Shown piece by piece: positions 16,444 through 24,145 of a DNA stretch of 64,000 nucleotides. This DNA comes from Streptomyces venezuelae ATCC 10712. Lineage in GTDB: Bacteria; Actinomycetota; Actinomycetes; Streptomycetales; Streptomycetaceae. The notes under the pieces were generated by a model. That model ran no database searches. It was given only the letters and a program-made list of their open reading frames with translations, and had not been told where the DNA came from. The stretch spans positions 3,782,001-3,846,000 of the forward strand of contig NZ_CP029197.1 in NCBI RefSeq assembly GCF_008639165.1. The letters are read 5' to 3'. The stretch's first letter is position 1, and every line of letters starts with the position of its first letter. The translations under genes and the position numbers were made by a program.

Positions 16444-17820
16444 TCACGGGTGGGGAGTGATCAAGGGCCACCGTACGTCGGTACGGGGGTGTGCGAAGGG
16501 GCTTCGCGGGGCTTCCGGTTCGGGCGTCCGCCAGGCGGCGTCCAGCAGTTCCCGCAGCCGGTCCAGTACTTTCCGCAGCTCGGCGTGGTCCGGGGCGGAG
16601 CCGTACACGACACCGACGGCCCCGGCCGTCCCCGCACGCCATCCGGACGGTCCGGGGATCTCCGTCAGGTCCGCCAGGTCGACCAGGTCCACGCCCGGGA
16701 CCTCCATGAGGCGCTCCACGAGCGACGCCCGGTCCGGCGGCGGCGCGCCGGGCGGCGGGACCACCTTGAAGTGGAACGCCACCCCGCCAGGACCCGTACC
16801 CCGGCCGTGTCCCGGCGGGGTTTCCGGGCTGTCCACGGGGAGGCCGAGGGCGAGCCGCAGGGCCGCCGCCACCAGGTCGTACCCCAGGGAACGCTGGACG
16901 AGTTCGGCCATGTGGCCGCCCAGGCGGCCGTTGACCTCGATGACCCTGGGCCCGGCCGGGGTCAGCTTGATCTCGGTGTGGGTCACCCCGTGCCGTACGC
17001 CCAGGGCGCGCAGCGCACGCCGCTCCAGGCGCACGGCGTCCGCCGCCGCCCCGGGGGCCAGCGGGGCGGGCAGGAGGTGTCCCGTCTCCCGGAACGGCGG
17101 GGCGAGCGGGAGCTTGCCCGTCACCGCGACGGTCCGGGGTTCTCCGTCGACGACCACGGACTCCACGGAGACGTAGTCCCCCCAGCCGGGGCCGGCCTGG
17201 TCCGGATCGCCGGGGAGGTACTCCTCCAGGACGAACTCCCCGGGGTCGTCCCGGTCTTGGGCGAACTCGGCGAGCCGGGACCGGCACTCGTCCGCCGACC
17301 GGACCAGGCAGGTGTCGACGCTGCCCGCCCCGGTCCTCGGCTTGAGCACGGCGGGCAGGCCCACGCGGGCGAGCGCGGCGTCGAGACCGTCGACGTCGTC
17401 AGCGCCCCCGGTGCGCGGGACGACAGCGCACCGGGTGTCCTGGACGCCGTGCTCGGCCAGGGCCCGGCGCTGCCGGAACTTGTCCGTCAGGACGTCCACG
17501 GTCTCCCCCGTGTGGAACGGCAGACCGCAGGCCTCGGCCACCGACGCCGTGAGCCGCAGCCGCCGTTCGCTGAAGGTGACCACTCCGGCCGGGTCGAACC
17601 CGGCGGCCAGCCGGCCCACGGCTTCGGTGTCGAGGCCGGTGACGTCCGCGATCTCGGCGTGCCGTCCCACGCTCCGGAGCCCCTCCGCGACGCGCGGCCG
17701 GTCCGGCTCGCAGAGCAGCACCACCCGGCACAGTCCCCTGGCCGCCGCCAGGATCCGCATGGGCGCCGCGGAGCCCTCGTCGTGGACGACGAGCAGGACG
17801 GGCAGTGCGGGCTCGCCCAT
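16444..17820 (-). CDS. ATP-grasp ligase (L-amino-acid ligase-like)
   Basis: A 458-residue ATP-grasp enzyme. The pre-ATP-grasp half (residues 1-115) is Rossmann-like. The ATP-binding part holds LPAVLKPRTGAGSVDTCLV, the adenine loop EFVLEEYLPGD, and the metal-binding EIKLTPAGPRVIEVNGRLGGH, whose Glu and Asn are the expected ligands. This class (BacD/carnosine-synthase-like) joins a carboxylate to an amine through an acyl-phosphate. The ATG at 17820 shares one base with the methyltransferase stop (TAATG). In this cluster it could add a second amino acid to the product. Confidence 0.85.
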   Translation of the reverse strand: MGEPALPVLLVVHDEGSAAPMRILAAARGLCRVVLLCEPDRPRVAEGLRSVGRHAEIADVTGLDTEAVGRLAAGFDPAGVVTFSERRLRLTASVAEACGLPFHTGETVDVLTDKFRQRRALAEHGVQDTRCAVVPRTGGADDVDGLDAALARVGLPAVLKPRTGAGSVDTCLVRSADECRSRLAEFAQDRDDPGEFVLEEYLPGDPDQAGPGWGDYVSVESVVVDGEPRTVAVTGKLPLAPPFRETGHLLPAPLAPGAAADAVRLERRALRALGVRHGVTHTEIKLTPAGPRVIEVNGRLGGHMAELVQRSLGYDLVAAALRLALGLPVDSPETPPGHGRGTGPGGVAFHFKVVPPPGAPPPDRASLVERLMEVPGVDLVDLADLTEIPGPSGWRAGTAGAVGVVYGSAPDHAELRKVLDRLRELLDAAWRTPEPEAPRSPFAHPRTDVRWPLITPHP

Positions 17821-18569
17821 TACGCGCGGCGGGCCGTGATGTTCAGGCGGACGTAGTCCACGACCGGCTCCGGCAGCTTCGCGGCGACCGACCGGACGAA
17901 GTCCTCGTGGTCCTCCTCGGGCAGCCGGTCCAGGTGGGAGCCCAGCACCACGGTCGCGAGGTAGCTCCACAGCTGCTCGCCGGGCTCCAGCCGGGCCGGG
18001 TCGGGCAGCAGGTCGACCTCGATGTCGGTGAAGCCGGCCGCGCGGAGCCGCTCGGTGGTCTCCTCGACCCCGGCGAAGTACCAGACCTGCTCCCGCTCGC
18101 CGGTGGCGCCGAGCACCTCCTCGACGGCGGCGTTGATCCGCGCGACGTTGCCCTCGCCGCCGCACTCGGCGACGAACTGGCCGCCGGGGCGGAGGTTCCG
18201 GGCCACGTTGGCGAAGAGGGCGGGGTGGTCGGTGATCCAGTGGAACGTGGCCACGCTGCTGACCGCGTCCACCGGCCCGGCAAGGCCCAGCGGCTTCGTC
18301 AGGTCGCCGTGGATGACCTCCAGGCGGTCGAGCCGGTCGGCCAGCTTCACCCGGAGCTGGTCCAGCATGCGGGTGGAGCCGTCGACACCGATCACCCGGC
18401 CGTCGGGCACCAGGTCGAGCAGCGCCGCCGTGTCACGGCCCGTGCCGCAGCCGGCGTCCAGGACGGTCTCGTCGCCGCGCAGGTTGAGGCGGCCGAGGGT
18501 CCGCTTGCCCCACTGCTGGTGCGGCAGGGGGAGGGCGTCGTACGTCTTGGCGTCCCATTCACGGGGCAC
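17820..18569 (-). CDS. class I SAM-dependent methyltransferase
   Basis: A 249-residue Rossmann methyltransferase. Motif I is VLDAGCGTGRDTAALL (about residues 36-51); the acidic ribose contact is in RVIGVDGSTRM; then VIHGDLTKPL and VDAVSSVATFHWI follow. It resembles trans-aconitate or small-molecule methyltransferases rather than nucleic-acid enzymes. It is coupled to the ATP-grasp gene by a TAATG overlap. In CC-1065-type pathways a methyltransferase of this fold works with a HemN-like radical SAM enzyme, as encoded at 20911. Confidence 0.87.
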   Translation of the reverse strand: MPREWDAKTYDALPLPHQQWGKRTLGRLNLRGDETVLDAGCGTGRDTAALLDLVPDGRVIGVDGSTRMLDQLRVKLADRLDRLEVIHGDLTKPLGLAGPVDAVSSVATFHWITDHPALFANVARNLRPGGQFVAECGGEGNVARINAAVEEVLGATGEREQVWYFAGVEETTERLRAAGFTDIEVDLLPDPARLEPGEQLWSYLATVVLGSHLDRLPEEDHEDFVRSVAAKLPEPVVDYVRLNITARRA

Positions 18570-18592
18570 GGTGCTGCTCCTTCGCTTCGGCG

Positions 18593-18715
18593 GTGCTGAG
18601 AGGTGCGTGGGGGGTGTGGGGAGGTGGGGGCTGGGGTGGGGGGTGGATCCCGTGGGGGGACGAGTGGGGCGAGTGGGGCGAGTGGGGTGAGTGGGGCGAG
18701 TGGGGGGTGGGGGGG
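18593..18715. repeat. G-rich GAGTGGGGC direct repeats between operon genes
   Basis: The 153-nt gap between the OsmC-fold and methyltransferase genes contains five near-identical 9-nt GAGTGGGGC/T units (about 18662-18706), flanked by further G4-G8 runs. On the + strand it is a strong G-quadruplex candidate; the operon transcript carries the C-rich complement. Confidence 0.75.
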
Positions 18716-18722
18716 GTCGGGG

Positions 18723-19793
18723 TCAGGCGGCGATCGGCGTTCCGTTCAGGACCAGTTCGACGTGGATCGGGTGGGCGTCCCTGACCAGGCGCAGGGCGTG
18801 CCCCTCGGTCAGCCAGCCGCGCATGGCCGCGGCGGCGGAGCCGTCGCCCGCCGAGGGATCGGCGGGCAGCAGCTGGACGAGGATGTTGCGCAGGCCGACC
18901 TGAGCGTCCTGCGCGGAATACGGCCCGCGCAGGTCGATCCGGCCGGAGGCGTGGACCGCGTCCGCGGCCGCCGGTCCGCCGTCGCCGGCCCCGGCGGAGG
19001 CCCCGGAAGCGACCCCGGCGGCGCCGGTGGCGCCGTCGGCGTCGGCCGGGGCGGCGAACCGGAGCGCCTCCGCCGCCAGCGCGGACAGCACGTACTCCTG
19101 GGCGTTCGGCGCGAGGTCGGCGCCGAACAGCTGCTTCGGCTGGTCCGACTCGACCCGTACGCCGTCGACTTCGGCGATCACGTGCGCGCCCACCTCCCAG
19201 GCCACCTCGGCCGCACGCCGCAGCGCCCCGGTGAAGGGCGCCGGGTCGGCCGGGACCGGCCGGGCGGTGAGGTGCTCGTCCCGCGCGGTCTGCACGACGA
19301 CCCGGATCTCGTTCGGCTCCTCCAGGGTGCGGTGGCCGCTGCTGCGCTCGCGCGCCGCCAGGGCCGCCCGCCGGGCCTCCTCGGGGGAGACCTCGCCCTC
19401 GATGTGGAGCGCGTACGAGAGCCTGGACCGACCGCCGTCCCCGCCGGTCTCCACGACCGGGAGCACCTTGAGGAGCGTGAGGTGGCAGCCCTCGCCGGTC
19501 AGCGAGGCGGCCACGCTGTCGGCGACGGACGCGCCGAGCGCGACGAGCAGCGACCCGACCGGGTCGAGGCAGCTGGGGGAGGCATCCGCGGCGCCCGTGC
19601 CGCGGCTCTGGTGGACGCTGAAGGACCGGGCGACCCGGGTGGACCCGAGGCGCATCGGCTCGGTGTCCACCCGGCAGCGGGCGCCGGGCTCGGGGTGCGC
19701 CTGCACCCCGATGCTCAGCTGCGCCTCCCAGGAGTCCTCCCGGATCTGCTCGGCCAGTGCCCGCCTGGCCGGCAGGTCGACTCCGTTCAGCAT
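18723..19793 (-). CDS. tandem OsmC-fold protein lacking the reactive cysteines
   Basis: A 356-residue protein with two OsmC-like units. Unit 1 (residues 20-170) has the helix pattern DPVGSLLVALGASVADSV and the return block SSGHRTLEEPNEIRV. Unit 2 (about 171-355) has GADLAPNAQEYVLSALAAEAL. OsmC/Ohr proteins reduce hydroperoxides using one Cys in the ALxxC helix and one before the HRTL-type block. Here those positions are Ser89 and Ser151/152, and Glu in unit 2, so peroxidase activity looks lost. An Ala/Gly-rich linker follows unit 2. Its start overlaps the end of the PLP-fold gene. A binding, scaffold or altered catalytic role is possible. Confidence 0.7.
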   Translation of the reverse strand: MLNGVDLPARRALAEQIREDSWEAQLSIGVQAHPEPGARCRVDTEPMRLGSTRVARSFSVHQSRGTGAADASPSCLDPVGSLLVALGASVADSVAASLTGEGCHLTLLKVLPVVETGGDGGRSRLSYALHIEGEVSPEEARRAALAARERSSGHRTLEEPNEIRVVVQTARDEHLTARPVPADPAPFTGALRRAAEVAWEVGAHVIAEVDGVRVESDQPKQLFGADLAPNAQEYVLSALAAEALRFAAPADADGATGAAGVASGASAGAGDGGPAAADAVHASGRIDLRGPYSAQDAQVGLRNILVQLLPADPSAGDGSAAAAMRGWLTEGHALRLVRDAHPIHVELVLNGTPIAA

Positions 19794-20914
19794 GACTCTC
19801 CTTCGGCCCCGGAGGCCGGGGCGGCGGACACGGCGGACGCGGCGGGCGCGAGGGCCCCGGCGTCCGGTGCGAGGGCCGCGTCCAGGGCCTGGCGCAGGCG
19901 GCGGATCAGCGGGGCGGGGTCCTCGATGCCGACCGAGACGCGCACCAGCCGCCGGGAGACTCCGGCCTCCCTGCGCAGCCGCTCGCTGAGGTGGGCGTGG
20001 GTGGTGAGCGCGGGGAGGGTCAGCGTGCTGCCCGCCGCGGTGCGCGGCCCGGCGGCGGCCAGGACGCCGTCGAGGTTCCCGGCCTCGGGCACGACCTCGA
20101 AGGAGAGCAGCGCGCCGAAGCCCTGGTGGGTCTCCAGGGCCCAGTCCGCCTCGTCGAACGTCGGCCGGTGCACGGTGTGGACGGCGGGGTGGCCGCGGAG
20201 CGCGTCCGCGACCCGTTCGGCGTTCGCCTGCCGGGCCGTCATCCGCAGTTCCAGGGTGGACAGGGACCGCTCCAGGAGGTGCGCCGCCCACGGGTCGACC
20301 TGGCCGCCGAGGAGTCCGGCCTGCTCGCGGATCGGTACGAGGTACCGGTTGACGCAGGTCACCAGGGCGGCGCTGAGGTCACCCCACTCGTCGAGGCAGG
20401 GCGAGGCGTCCTCGATGACGACGACGGCGCCGGTCTCCAGGGGCCGTAGCTGCGCGGGTGAGAGGACGGTGTTGTCCACGACCAGGAGCAGGTCGTTCAT
20501 CTGCGCGTAGGTGGCCACGTCGTTGAGCTGGGACAGCTTCATCAGCGGGTCGCTGAGGGACGGCGTGTACACGACCTGGGTCTCGGGGCGGACCGCCGCG
20601 GCGACCGCGTCGACCTCGGTGCAGTCGACGAACGAGACCGTCCGCCGGGCGCCGGTGAGCTCGGTGAGGAGGACCCGGCGCAGCGGGTCGCGGGTCTGGT
20701 CGGAGGCGATCACGTGACCGCCGGGGTTGGTGAGGGCGAGCAGCGCGGCCGTGGTGGCGGCGACGACGCCGGGGAGCAGCAGCGCCGCGTCGGCGCCGTG
20801 CAGGGCGGCGAAGGCGTCCTCGGCCCGCTGGACGGGGCCGGGGGCCCCGGCGGACGGCGGGCCCGGGGCGGCCGGGGCGGCCGGGGCCCTCAGGGTGACG
20901 TCGTACATGGTCAC
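19787..20914 (-). CDS. cystathionine-synthase-fold protein without the PLP lysine
   Basis: A 375-residue fold-type I protein aligned by eye with cystathionine gamma-synthase/lyase. It keeps LLLVVDNTVLSP (Asp147 would hold the pyridine N), DPWAAHLLERSLSTLELRM and the substrate-Arg region RVSVGIED. The family motif S-A-T-K-Y, whose Lys forms the Schiff base, is EDASPCLDEW here (about 168-177). The only lysine in the whole protein is Lys126, outside the active site. The phosphate loop SGM is PGV, and the N-terminal Tyr/Arg arm is missing. A PLP lyase is therefore unlikely. The GTG start overlaps the radical SAM stop (GTGA). Confidence 0.75.
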   Translation of the reverse strand: MTMYDVTLRAPAAPAAPGPPSAGAPGPVQRAEDAFAALHGADAALLLPGVVAATTAALLALTNPGGHVIASDQTRDPLRRVLLTELTGARRTVSFVDCTEVDAVAAAVRPETQVVYTPSLSDPLMKLSQLNDVATYAQMNDLLLVVDNTVLSPAQLRPLETGAVVVIEDASPCLDEWGDLSAALVTCVNRYLVPIREQAGLLGGQVDPWAAHLLERSLSTLELRMTARQANAERVADALRGHPAVHTVHRPTFDEADWALETHQGFGALLSFEVVPEAGNLDGVLAAAGPRTAAGSTLTLPALTTHAHLSERLRREAGVSRRLVRVSVGIEDPAPLIRRLRQALDAALAPDAGALAPAASAVSAAPASGAEGESC

Positions 20915-22380
20915 CGCCGGCAGACCGGGGCGTCGGAGAGGCCGATGCGCTGGTGGAAGTAGTGGAAGATGATCTCCTCGTGGAGGGCTTCGCCGTCCAG
21001 GGTCGGCTTCAGGGCGGTGCCGTCGTTGACCATCTCCACGAGCCCGCGCTCCAGGAGTTCCGCGAAGGCGGACGCGAAGGGCTCCATCTCCATCAGGTCG
21101 GCGCCGAAGCGGTCCTTGTAGCGCTGGAGGTCGATCGGCTGGTTGGCCTTGAAGTTGAAGCCGAGGGCGGTGCCGATGGCTTTGTGGCCGGAGAGGCGGC
21201 GGCCGAAGTTGAGGGGCAGGCCGTCGTTCTTCTGCATGAACGAGACGTACTTGCTGATGTCGGTGATGTTGTGGGTCTGGAGGAACTCCTCCTGGTCGCC
21301 GGTCAGCCAGCCGTAGGCGCCGGGACCGTACGCGATCATGGTGTTGTAGTGCTCCCACTTGTTCTTCGACGTCTGCGGGATGTTGCCGCCGCTGTACGTG
21401 TCGGGGCGGCTCCACCAGCCGCAGGGGCTCGGGTAGTAGCCCTTCTCCAGGAGGACCTCGACGGCCTCCTGCCGCATCGCGTAGGTGGAGTCCAGGTCGG
21501 GGAAGCGGCCCTCGCTGATGAGGCGTTCGCGTACGGCCGGGTTGTTCCAGACGGCCCGGTTGCCGATGCCCATCTCCTCGCGGTCCGCGTTGCGCAGCCG
21601 GTAGATGGTGATCGTGGGGACGCCGAGGTCGGTGAGGATCGTCATGTCACGGCGGACGGACTCGGGGGTCTGGTACGGCAGTCCGAACATCATGTCGACG
21701 TTGAACGGGCAGCCGGTCGCCAGCAGGTTTTCGATGGCCTCGATGGACTGGGCCGAGGAGTGGCGGCGCTTGGTGAAGTCGTTGACCTCGTCCTGGAGCG
21801 ACTGGACGCCGAGGCTGAACCGGTTGAAGCCGAGCCCCAGCGCGGTCTCCAGGTGGTGGCGCTGGAAGTTCTCGGGGTTGCCCTCGATGTTGAACTCGAC
21901 GTTGTCCGACAGGTCGTAGTTCTCGCGGGCGTGGCGGACCAGCGGCTCGATGTACTCGGGGCTGTTGAGGAGCAGCGCGGCGGTGCCGCCGCCGATGTAG
22001 AAGGACTCGACGCGGGCCTGGGACAGCCAGTCGAAGCGGTCCAGGTAGCGGCGCGACTCCTCGATGAGGAGGTCGGACCACAGGCGCAGCGAGGGGTCTT
22101 CCTTGCCGCGCGGCACCAGCCGCTTCACGTAGTTGCAGAAGTGACAGATGTAGTTGCAGAGGGGGAGGTGGAAGTACAGGTGGGCCGGGTGGCCGGCGCC
22201 GGGGAACGTGCCGTACTCCCGGGCGAGTTCCTCGCTGCTGAGCTGGTCGCCCTCGTTCGAGGTGACGTTGATGTTGTACTCGTCGCGGGGGATCTGCAGC
22301 TGCGGGTTGCGGTCGAGGAGTCGGCCGAGGTTCAGTTCCAGGTCGACGGTGCCGTTGCCGCCGGTGGTGAGGCTGGACAA
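20911..22380 (-). CDS. HemN-like radical SAM enzyme
   Basis: A 489-residue radical SAM protein. Cys75, Cys79 and Cys82 form the CX3CX2C cluster motif in LPLCNYICHFCNY. The GGGT motif is YIGGGTAALL, and the HemN blocks FSLGVQSLQDEVNDF and MMFGLPYQTPES follow. True HemN has an extra Cys two residues after the motif; here it is Tyr. The start is TTG at 22380, with AAGGAG upstream. HemN-like enzymes in secondary metabolism (class C) transfer methyl groups or build cyclopropanes using two SAM molecules. A haem role is unlikely given the cluster context. Confidence 0.88.
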   Translation of the reverse strand: MSSLTTGGNGTVDLELNLGRLLDRNPQLQIPRDEYNINVTSNEGDQLSSEELAREYGTFPGAGHPAHLYFHLPLCNYICHFCNYVKRLVPRGKEDPSLRLWSDLLIEESRRYLDRFDWLSQARVESFYIGGGTAALLLNSPEYIEPLVRHARENYDLSDNVEFNIEGNPENFQRHHLETALGLGFNRFSLGVQSLQDEVNDFTKRRHSSAQSIEAIENLLATGCPFNVDMMFGLPYQTPESVRRDMTILTDLGVPTITIYRLRNADREEMGIGNRAVWNNPAVRERLISEGRFPDLDSTYAMRQEAVEVLLEKGYYPSPCGWWSRPDTYSGGNIPQTSKNKWEHYNTMIAYGPGAYGWLTGDQEEFLQTHNITDISKYVSFMQKNDGLPLNFGRRLSGHKAIGTALGFNFKANQPIDLQRYKDRFGADLMEMEPFASAFAELLERGLVEMVNDGTALKPTLDGEALHEEIIFHYFHQRIGLSDAPVCRR

Positions 22381-22441
22381 GGTAGGTCTCCTTGTGGGTG
22401 GGCGTCCGCGGCCGGCTTGTGGCCGGGCAGGGCGGGGACGG

Positions 22442-22942
22442 TCAGAAGTAGTAGGCGGACATCGCCGCCCGCAGCCAGGTGGGCTCGCGCACCGTCTCGG
22501 GCGCCGGCTGGAAGATCTGCTGGTACGGCTTCACGTCGAGGACGGGGGTGCCGTCCAGCGCGTCGAGTCCCCGTACGTGGAGGGTGAGTCCGTCGACACC
22601 GGCCAGCTCGCAGCGCGAGACGCCGAGCCGGTTGGGCCGCTCCTTGAGGCGCTGGGCGAGGATGCCGAGCGCCGGCAGGTCCCCGCGGCCGCGCGGCGGG
22701 CAGGAGCCCCGTACGGTGTCGGACTCGGGTACGAGGTGGAAGTGGAAGACCACTTCGAGGTGGGAGAACTGGTCGAGGCCGGCCACCGCGTCGGGCTCCA
22801 GCTGCTCGGGGTCGAGCTCGATGACGGCGCTGACGTCGCCCCAGTGGTCGTGCTGGGGCACGGTGCGGGGCGAGCGGACGACACCGATCGGGCGGAACTG
22901 GTACGCGGCCGGGGCCTGGGCGGTGCTGAGTTCCTGGTTCAC
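22442..22942 (-). CDS. TrmO/TsaA-like SAM-binding protein, cluster copy 2
   Basis: A 166-residue paralogue of the protein at 15952. It shares VAGLDQFSHLEVVFHF, RPNRLGVSRC and RGLDALDGTPVLDVKPY, with roughly half the residues identical by eye. The N-terminal FRPIGVVRSP matches the TsaA opening. The GTG start at 22942 overlaps the PCP-thioesterase stop by 4 nt, so it is co-translated with the carrier protein. Two copies in one operon suggests either two different methylations or a heteromeric complex. Confidence 0.85.
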   Translation of the reverse strand: MNQELSTAQAPAAYQFRPIGVVRSPRTVPQHDHWGDVSAVIELDPEQLEPDAVAGLDQFSHLEVVFHFHLVPESDTVRGSCPPRGRGDLPALGILAQRLKERPNRLGVSRCELAGVDGLTLHVRGLDALDGTPVLDVKPYQQIFQPAPETVREPTWLRAAMSAYYF

Positions 22943-24123
22943 GCGGGCGTTCCCTCCTGCACGCGGCCGGCGGCGAGCTGCTCCCTCAGGCGTCGGCCCA
23001 GCACCTCGACCTGCCCGGGCTCGATCATCGTGAAGTGGTTGCCCGGCACGTCGCAGACGACGGTGCGCGCGGCGACCGCGCTCCAGCCGAGGTCCTCGGG
23101 CAGCGTGCCGTCCTCCATGGAGCGGTCCGTGACCCGGAAGACGGTGACGGTGCCGTCGTACGGCTTCACCTCGTAGGCCGCGAGGGCGTCCAGGTTGAAC
23201 TGGTACATGTCGATCATGCGGCGCAGCCGGTCCGCGTCGAAGTCGGCCGGCATCGTCCCGGCGGCGACGGCCCGCTCGACGAGCACCGCCGCCCGCTCCT
23301 CGGGCGGCAGGCCGCGGAGCCAGTCGATGTCCAGTTCCAGCTTGAGTCCGCGCCACAGCAGGGCTCGCAGGGCGAAGTCGGGGTCGCCCGAGGGCGAGAC
23401 GGTGATCCGGGTGTCGAGCAGTCCGACGAGCCCGACGCGCTCTCCGCGCGCCGTGAGCCTGCGGGCGGTCTCGTAGGCGAGCAGGCCGCCCATGGAGTAG
23501 CCGATCAGGTTCCACTCGGCGCCCTCGGGATGGACGGTGCGGAGCTGCTCGATGAAGGCGTCGGCGATCTCCTCGATCGAGCCGAGCGGGGTCTCGCCGG
23601 GCTGCAGCCCGACCGACTGCACGGCCCAGAACGGCTGGTCGGTGCCCATGGCCCGGGCCACGGGCGGGTAGAGCAGGACCGTGCCGGAGACCGGCGGAAG
23701 GGCGTAGACGGGGCTGTCGCCGGTGCCCGCCTGGATGCGGACCAGCTGGCCACGGGACTCCGTGGATCCCCGGCGGATGATCTCGGCGAGCTCCGCGACG
23801 GTGGCGGCGGAGAGCAGGTCCGCGGCGGAGAGGTCGACCTGGAAGAGTCGCCGCACCTCCACGGTGAGCCGGATGGCGAGCAGGGAGTGGCCGCCGAGGG
23901 AGAAGAAGTCGTCGTGGATGCCGACGTCCGTCCGGCCGAGCAACTTGCGCCATACGTCGCAGAGTTGGAGCTCCACACCGTCGCGGCCGACGCCCGGGGG
24001 CGGTGTGGTGGCGGGTGTCGTGGTGGTGGCTGTCGGGGTGGTGGCTGTCGTGGTGGCTTCCTGGTGGAGCATGAGTTCCCCCATCCTCGCGCCGGCGCGC
24101 TCGGGCGCCGGCGCGGCTGTCAT
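22939..24123 (-). CDS. peptidyl carrier protein-thioesterase didomain
   Basis: A 394-residue protein. A Thr-rich leader (residues 20-45) precedes the PCP (about 48-118), whose phosphopantetheine Ser80 lies in FFSLGGHSLLAIRL. The type I-like thioesterase (about 135-385) has nucleophile Ser210 in LIGYSMGGLL, an Asp in GLLDTRI and a C-terminal His in NHFTMIEP. No condensation or adenylation domain is attached, so the amino acid must be loaded in trans, most simply by the stand-alone enzyme at 26365. ATG 24123 is used; in-frame ATGs at 24084 and 24072 are possible. Confidence 0.88.
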   Translation of the reverse strand: MTAAPAPERAGARMGELMLHQEATTTATTPTATTTTPATTPPPGVGRDGVELQLCDVWRKLLGRTDVGIHDDFFSLGGHSLLAIRLTVEVRRLFQVDLSAADLLSAATVAELAEIIRRGSTESRGQLVRIQAGTGDSPVYALPPVSGTVLLYPPVARAMGTDQPFWAVQSVGLQPGETPLGSIEEIADAFIEQLRTVHPEGAEWNLIGYSMGGLLAYETARRLTARGERVGLVGLLDTRITVSPSGDPDFALRALLWRGLKLELDIDWLRGLPPEERAAVLVERAVAAGTMPADFDADRLRRMIDMYQFNLDALAAYEVKPYDGTVTVFRVTDRSMEDGTLPEDLGWSAVAARTVVCDVPGNHFTMIEPGQVEVLGRRLREQLAAGRVQEGTPA

Positions 24124-24145
24124 CGATCGGTGGTGGCCGGACCGT

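Noticed and set aside
20911..22380. Radical SAM protein as a haem-pathway coproporphyrinogen dehydrogenase
   Set aside because: It lacks the extra cysteine of HemN and is embedded in a secondary-metabolism operon.
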